From positions 224,303 through 288,302 of the forward strand of contig CABFPE010000018.1 of the NCBI GenBank assembly GCA_900660155.1: 64,000 bases of DNA, in the 5' to 3' direction. The DNA comes from Hofstenia miamia. Its lineage: Eukaryota; Xenacoelomorpha; Acoela; Hofsteniidae. The notes under the pieces are model-generated. The model was given only the letters and a program-made list of their open reading frames with translations. It was not told the DNA's origin and searched no databases. A program made the position numbers and the translations under genes. Of this stretch, positions 59,800-64,000 are shown one piece after another. How positions within the stretch are numbered: the stretch's first letter is position 1; each line of letters begins with the position of its first letter.

Positions 59800-61402
59800 C
59801 ACTGCGTGTCATAACTATAAAACCACGCGAAATATTATTGAAAAATAATTCTAAAATAATTTTCTTTTTAGTTTGCTACCTGAAACTTTCAGAATCATTA
59901 GTAACGAAAAGGAAATTGTAAAATAAATGCTAAATTCATGCAAAATCACAAATTTATTGATTATGGTGTTGAAAAAAGCAAAAAATGTGTTGAAATTAAC
60001 GTTTCATAACTATAAAACCAGCACTCTATGTTTCGTGTTTAAGCTAACCAATACTTTTAAACTTAATTGTTTTCATTTCAAATTCAATTTTAACCGTTTT
60101 CGAAACGATGCCTCGGAATTGTTTGCTTACCGAACTGGAAAAAGCACAAATTCTTGCTTACAAACGTGAAAATGTCAGTTTACGTGAAATTGGAAGAAGA
60201 ATTAACCGTTCCCACATCGTTGTAAGAAATTTTTTGGCTAATCCTTCAACTTACGGGACTAAAAGAACAGGAGGGCCGAAGAAAAAACTGTCCAGGAGAG
60301 CTGAACGCAGAATTATTCGCGTGGCTAGCAATTCCATGAAGTCTCTGAAGCAAATTCAGACGGACCTAAATTTGAATGTTTCAACTGCAACAGTGCATCG
60401 CGTTGTCAAGAGTGACCAGAATGTCGTACGACAGAAACTTGCGCCGTCTCAAAACTTTTGGACCGACACAAAGTCGCCAGACTCGATTTCGCCCGCGCCC
60501 ACATGAGTCAAAATTGGTCTAAGGTAAGAGGCATTGTGGATAATCATTTTTGTATCATTTTCAGGTGATATTTTTAGACGAGAAGAAGTTCAACCTTAAT
60601 GGACCTGACGGTTTCAATGGTTCCTGGAGAGATCTTCGAAAGGAGCCAATGGTATTTTTGAGAAAAAACTTTGGGGGAGGCAGTCTGATGGTCTGGCCCA
60701 TACAATTCACTTCGTGTAGAATGAACAGTACGGAATACACCGGTGTGCTTCAGAGCGGCTTAGTGCCATTTTTTGATGATAAAGATATGATGTCTCTGAG
60801 TGGACTTTTCAGCAAGATAATGCGGCTGTACATACCAGTCGGTTCACGAAAACGTGGCTACAGCAACACGGAATCGCTGTCATGAGTTGGCCCCCTTGCT
60901 CCCCTGATCTAAATCCAATGGAAAATGTGTGGGGCATTCTGGTGAGACGTTTGTATGCAGAAAATAGACAATTCGAAACCGTTCAGGACTTGCGAGTTGC
61001 AGTACAGGAAGCTTGGAATCATGTCGCTGGAGAAACGCGAGAAAAATTGGTGGAATCAATGCCAAATCGCATTTTCGAACTTATTTCACGCAAAGGAGGT
61101 GTCACACATGACTAAACTTTGTCTTGTTGATATCATTGCTGGTTTTATTAATTGTGGAATGCTTATTGATGATATAATTGCTGGTTTTATAGTAATGAAA
61201 CGTTAATTTCAACACATTTTTTGATTTTTCAACACCATAATCAATAAATTTGTGATTTTGCATGAATTTAGCATTTATTTTACAATTTCCTTTTCGTTAC
61301 TAATGATTCTGAAAGTTTCAGGTAGCAAACTAAAAAGAAAATTATTTTTAGAATTATTTTTCAATAATATTTCGCGGGGTCTTATAGTTATGACACGCAG
61401 TA
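59800..61402 (+). mobile_element. Tc1-like transposon with long IR/DR termini
   Basis: The termini CACTGCGTGTCATAACTATA (59800) and the inverse ending at 61402 are flanked by TA (59798-59799, 61403-61404). The inverted repeats extend about 200-210 bases (to about 60010 and from about 61190). Each arm has two copies of a CATAACTATAAAACC-like site: outer at 59809-59824 and 61379-61393, inner at 60005-60019 and 61183-61197. This is an IR/DR layout. The 1603 bases enclose a damaged transposase. Confidence 0.93.
60108..61113 (+). pseudogene. Tc1-type DD34E transposase with intron, frameshifted
   Basis: The ATG at 60108 opens a paired-type helix-turn-helix region (LTELEKAQILAYKRENVSLR, INRSHIVVRNFL; then SLKQIQTDLNLNVSTATVHR). 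After a one-base frame change near 60440-60465, the frame HKVARLDFARAHMSQNWSK ends at 60523. A 41-base intron (60524-60564, GTAAGA...TTTTCAG) leads to VIFLDEKKFNLNGPDGF with the first catalytic Asp. QQDNA (second Asp) lies in another frame near 60807. SPDLNPMENVWG carries the Glu, and the frame ends at 61113 after a GGVTHD tail. A small deletion after GGGSLMVW and a second frameshift near 60795 also occur. The catalytic triad is still visible, but the gene cannot make a full protein. Confidence 0.9.
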
Positions 61403-62444
61403 TATATATATATATATATATATCCCAACGTGTGATCAGTTCTAACCAATCAACTTAATCCGGTTTTCAAAGTATTTAACTTCTTGTAAATTACCCAGAT
61501 ACATTATTCCACGAAAAATCTATCTTTGTTTTATTAAGATTTTTAATTAGGTTCCTAAAAAAGTTCAGTAAAGTGCATGATCCAATTAAAATATTTTATT
61601 ACTACTACTACTAGAATAAAAATACAAAGAAATAATTCAAACCTTTAAGAATTTCAGATATTCAAATGTTTGCCTTTTTAAAGTTTTCCTTAAATCTCGT
61701 AGTGTTGTTTCAACCTATCAATTATAAATGACCTGCAACCTGTTTTCCACCTAGTTTGTAGCAAGTTTCATGTTTGGTTTTGAAGCAATTTGATAAAACT
61801 TTTAATAAAATAACAATTTTACAAACTTTAACACTGTTTTTAAAAGTATTAATAACAACATTGAGATTTATGTTATTGATTGATATGATATTTCTAAAAA
61901 TATCATGACATTACCCTTCCCTAATTGTAAATCACAATGCATTTATTTATTTCACTCAAGTCTTGTTCTATCCATGATTTTCAATTAAATAATTAGCAAA
62001 ATTGGTTGTTGTATTTCTCAAAATTAGTTTTTCTCGCTTCCATGCGATTTCATACAGGTAATTTATATTCCACATTTCTAGGGTTGATTGATTAAATGCA
62101 ATTTAATACCTGACAGATGATGGATTATTTCAGGGATGATATTTTACATTATCATTTGTATTATCACCCGTATGTCAATCAATTTTATAATTGAAGGCAA
62201 ACTGTATTTCTTAAATATTATCTAGAGCAGTATAGAGACAATTTTCTTAATGCAATATTTTTGTTAAATTTTGCGCTTATCATTTTCGTACTTATTCAAA
62301 TTTTTGCAAGTTCTTTCGGTGGCACTTGGTCAGTGGATTACTACATCTTTTTGTTAGAATGTCACGGGGTTCGAGTGTCATGATTTAATATGCTGTATTT
62401 ATTCCCAATGAAGTTTTTATTAGTCAAGTCTATAACCAGCAAAA
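61403..62444. other. (AT)n tract and non-coding stretch
   Basis: (AT)n at 61402-61424 abuts the Tc1-like element. The rest is AT-rich without recognised features. A weak tRNA-like B-box (GGGGTTCGAGTGTC near 62367) lacks a matching stem. Confidence 0.4.
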
Positions 62445-62654
62445 GTGCAGCAAGAAAATTGGCAACCTTTATTTCATGAGACAGTAACTTCAGACAAATC
62501 AAGCACACAACTTACTGCGTTTTACAAAAAGTGCACATGGGAATACAATAATCCTAGAGTTATATACCCAATTTCACCAATCTCATTTCAATACTGTAAT
62601 TCTACCAATGAATTGTATGACCATGCAGGGCCTTCTTTAATAAAGAAGTATTAA
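62445..62654 (+). other. Protein-like frame ending in a hairpin
   Basis: After an AG at about 62439-62440 (ATAACCAG), about 70 codons include NWQPLFHETVTSDKSSTQLT and PRVIYPISPISFQYC. The frame ends at TAA inside the hairpin at 62626-62665. No family recognised; it may be chance. Confidence 0.25.
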
Positions 62655-62665
62655 AGAAGGCCCTG
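62626..62665. repeat. Perfect 16-bp hairpin
   Basis: CAGGGCCTTCTTTAAT (62626-62641) is exactly inverted at 62650-62665 around an eight-base loop. ACCATG words flank it on both sides. It is too short for a MITE, but the stem is perfect. Confidence 0.85.
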
Positions 62666-63969
62666 GACCATGTAAATAATTTTATGACAATAAGTGCAAT
62701 AAACAGGATGTTTTAATGAGTGGAAGCATGAAGATATGTGGAAATAAAATTCACACACTAGGATATCGCTTTCATATAGGTTACTATATTTCTACTACTG
62801 TATTGTGGTTATTTGTTTTTTCTTGTATTCCGCATTTGTTATATTGCTAAGTTTATCTGAATGATGCAAAGGAGCGGCTTAAGTGAGTACAATAACTAAG
62901 AAAATATGATGTACTTCCGCGTTAATCTATTAAGAAATTGCTAATGAATACTAGATTTTCAATTCAGTCTTGTGTCCACACAACAAAATATAAATAAAAA
63001 GTATTGTTGTAACCAGTGCGTCAAATCTGTTAAAATTTTGGGCAATATTTGAAAAAACAGTTATGTGAGTTTTATCACATGCAGATGAGCAATTTTGTAA
63101 TGCATATGTAGAGAATTGAACATCATTAATCTTAAACAACCCTGGAGCATATTAACATTTTTACATTTTTAAGATTTTTTGAAAAAAACAAACGTTCATA
63201 GCTTGTGAACTTATAATGATATGTTTAAGACTAATCCTATAGTGATACTCTAAAACATTTTTGGCTTTGTTTAGAGGGGTAAAGTTTTCCAGGAACTAAC
63301 GGTTCTTCTTAGTTTAGCTCAATTTACATAGTTAGCATATGTTCATAATAAATGTTATTGTCCTGGCTACTAATAACACGTTTATAATTTAATTTAATCA
63401 TGTGTAGAACATAGCCTCAAAAATCCAACCAGTACGTTTTCTTCTGTTCGTAAGTCAGTTTTAATGAAAAATTATTTTATGAAAAGTAGTTTTCAATGTC
63501 GAATCTGGCACAAATATTCTGTTTACTGTGTTCTTTTGAAATTTTTCAAGGTTTTATTCTAAATTGGTATGGACATTGTATATTTTGCGCACTTGCAGAA
63601 AATAAATATGTGTAAATAATTATTTCGGATCAAGTGATGTTCTCAATCTTGTTTATAAAATTCTGCAACAGTTGCAATTTCAAAAAAATTCTGTATTTTA
63701 AACATTTTTGGATCGAATTTGGTTTTTCATAAAACTCCTTTCTGAAAGATACTGAATTACTAACCACCTCCTTCAAATGTCAATGAATATAATGGATTTG
63801 CTTGATGTGATATTGAAAAAAGTCTTGCTTTTATAAAATTTCTACTATTTGACACTTAATTTTTTAAAGAAATTTTCAAGATTTTTTGGTTTTACTGAAA
63901 TAATTGAAAATTTTTATTTGTATCCAATAGATTGTATATTGAGTATATTTATTTTGTTCAACATTGATG

Positions 63970-64000
<31 letters not shown>
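62666..64000. other. Non-coding stretch ending in (AT)n
   Basis: AT-rich sequence without recognised genes. The last 33 bases (from about 63968) are an (AT)n microsatellite cut by the window edge. Confidence 0.45.

Noticed and set aside
62310-62385. tRNA-like sequence with box A- and box B-like words
   Set aside because: The T-arm stem (CGGGG against GTCAT) does not pair and the acceptor stem is poor.
1-64000. Bacterial-type systems (operons, toxin-antitoxin, phage, riboswitches)
   Set aside because: Introns, eukaryotic transposons and animal gene families show this is animal nuclear DNA; no bacterial signatures were seen.

Overview
This is an AT-rich stretch of invertebrate animal nuclear DNA with low gene density. 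The evidence is spliceosomal introns of 41, 79 and 104 bases as well as one of 4.4 kb, a TRIM-type RING/B-box protein, an AP-1 clathrin adaptor sigma subunit, and many eukaryotic transposons (hAT, Tc1/mariner, pogo-like, non-LTR). I cannot name the phylum. The start codons of all three well-identified genes lie 0 to 2 bases after a TTTAG 3' splice site. That would fit an animal that uses spliced-leader trans-splicing, such as a flatworm, nematode, rotifer, cnidarian or tunicate. This is inference.

Layout. 1-10 kb holds two tandem, same-strand copies of ribulose-phosphate 3-epimerase: a terminal exon at 1024-1206 whose upstream part lies outside the window, and a complete two-exon gene at 9112-9844. 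Between them are a long-TIR MITE, a pogo-like MITE and a possible minus-strand terminal exon. 10-19 kb is repeat-rich: an unexplained GC-richer block, a hAT MITE with a perfect 8-bp target duplication, two decayed reverse-transcriptase remnants and (AT)n tracts. 19.4-21.3 kb is an intron-free 632-aa TRIM gene whose last codons and 3' flank are duplicated as a 270-bp inverted repeat around a 58-bp loop. 24.8-29.7 kb is the AP-1 sigma gene on the minus strand, with a 4.4-kb intron holding an assembly gap and dispersed repeats. 31-50 kb contains several short coding exons with acceptable splice sites that I cannot assign to families, MITEs, an RT pseudogene and a 169-bp tandem satellite. The satellite sits inside the intron of a two-exon plus-strand gene fragment. 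51-61.4 kb is a transposon graveyard: two hAT transposase relics (one with intact ends and TSD), a three-unit 192-bp repeat, a non-LTR RT relic, duplicated endonuclease/TIR blocks around a one-base gap, and a Tc1-like element with about 200-bp IR/DR termini and a retained 41-base intron. 61.4-64 kb shows little apart from a short hairpin.

How the genes relate. The epimerase acts in the pentose-phosphate pathway, AP-1 sigma in trans-Golgi/endosome clathrin coats, and the TRIM protein is probably a ubiquitin ligase. Nothing suggests they work together, and no coordinated novel gene system was found. The most unusual structures are the long hairpin at the 3' end of the TRIM gene, the start-codon-adjacent splice acceptors, the intronic satellite, and a three-copy unidentified repeat with residual coding signal.
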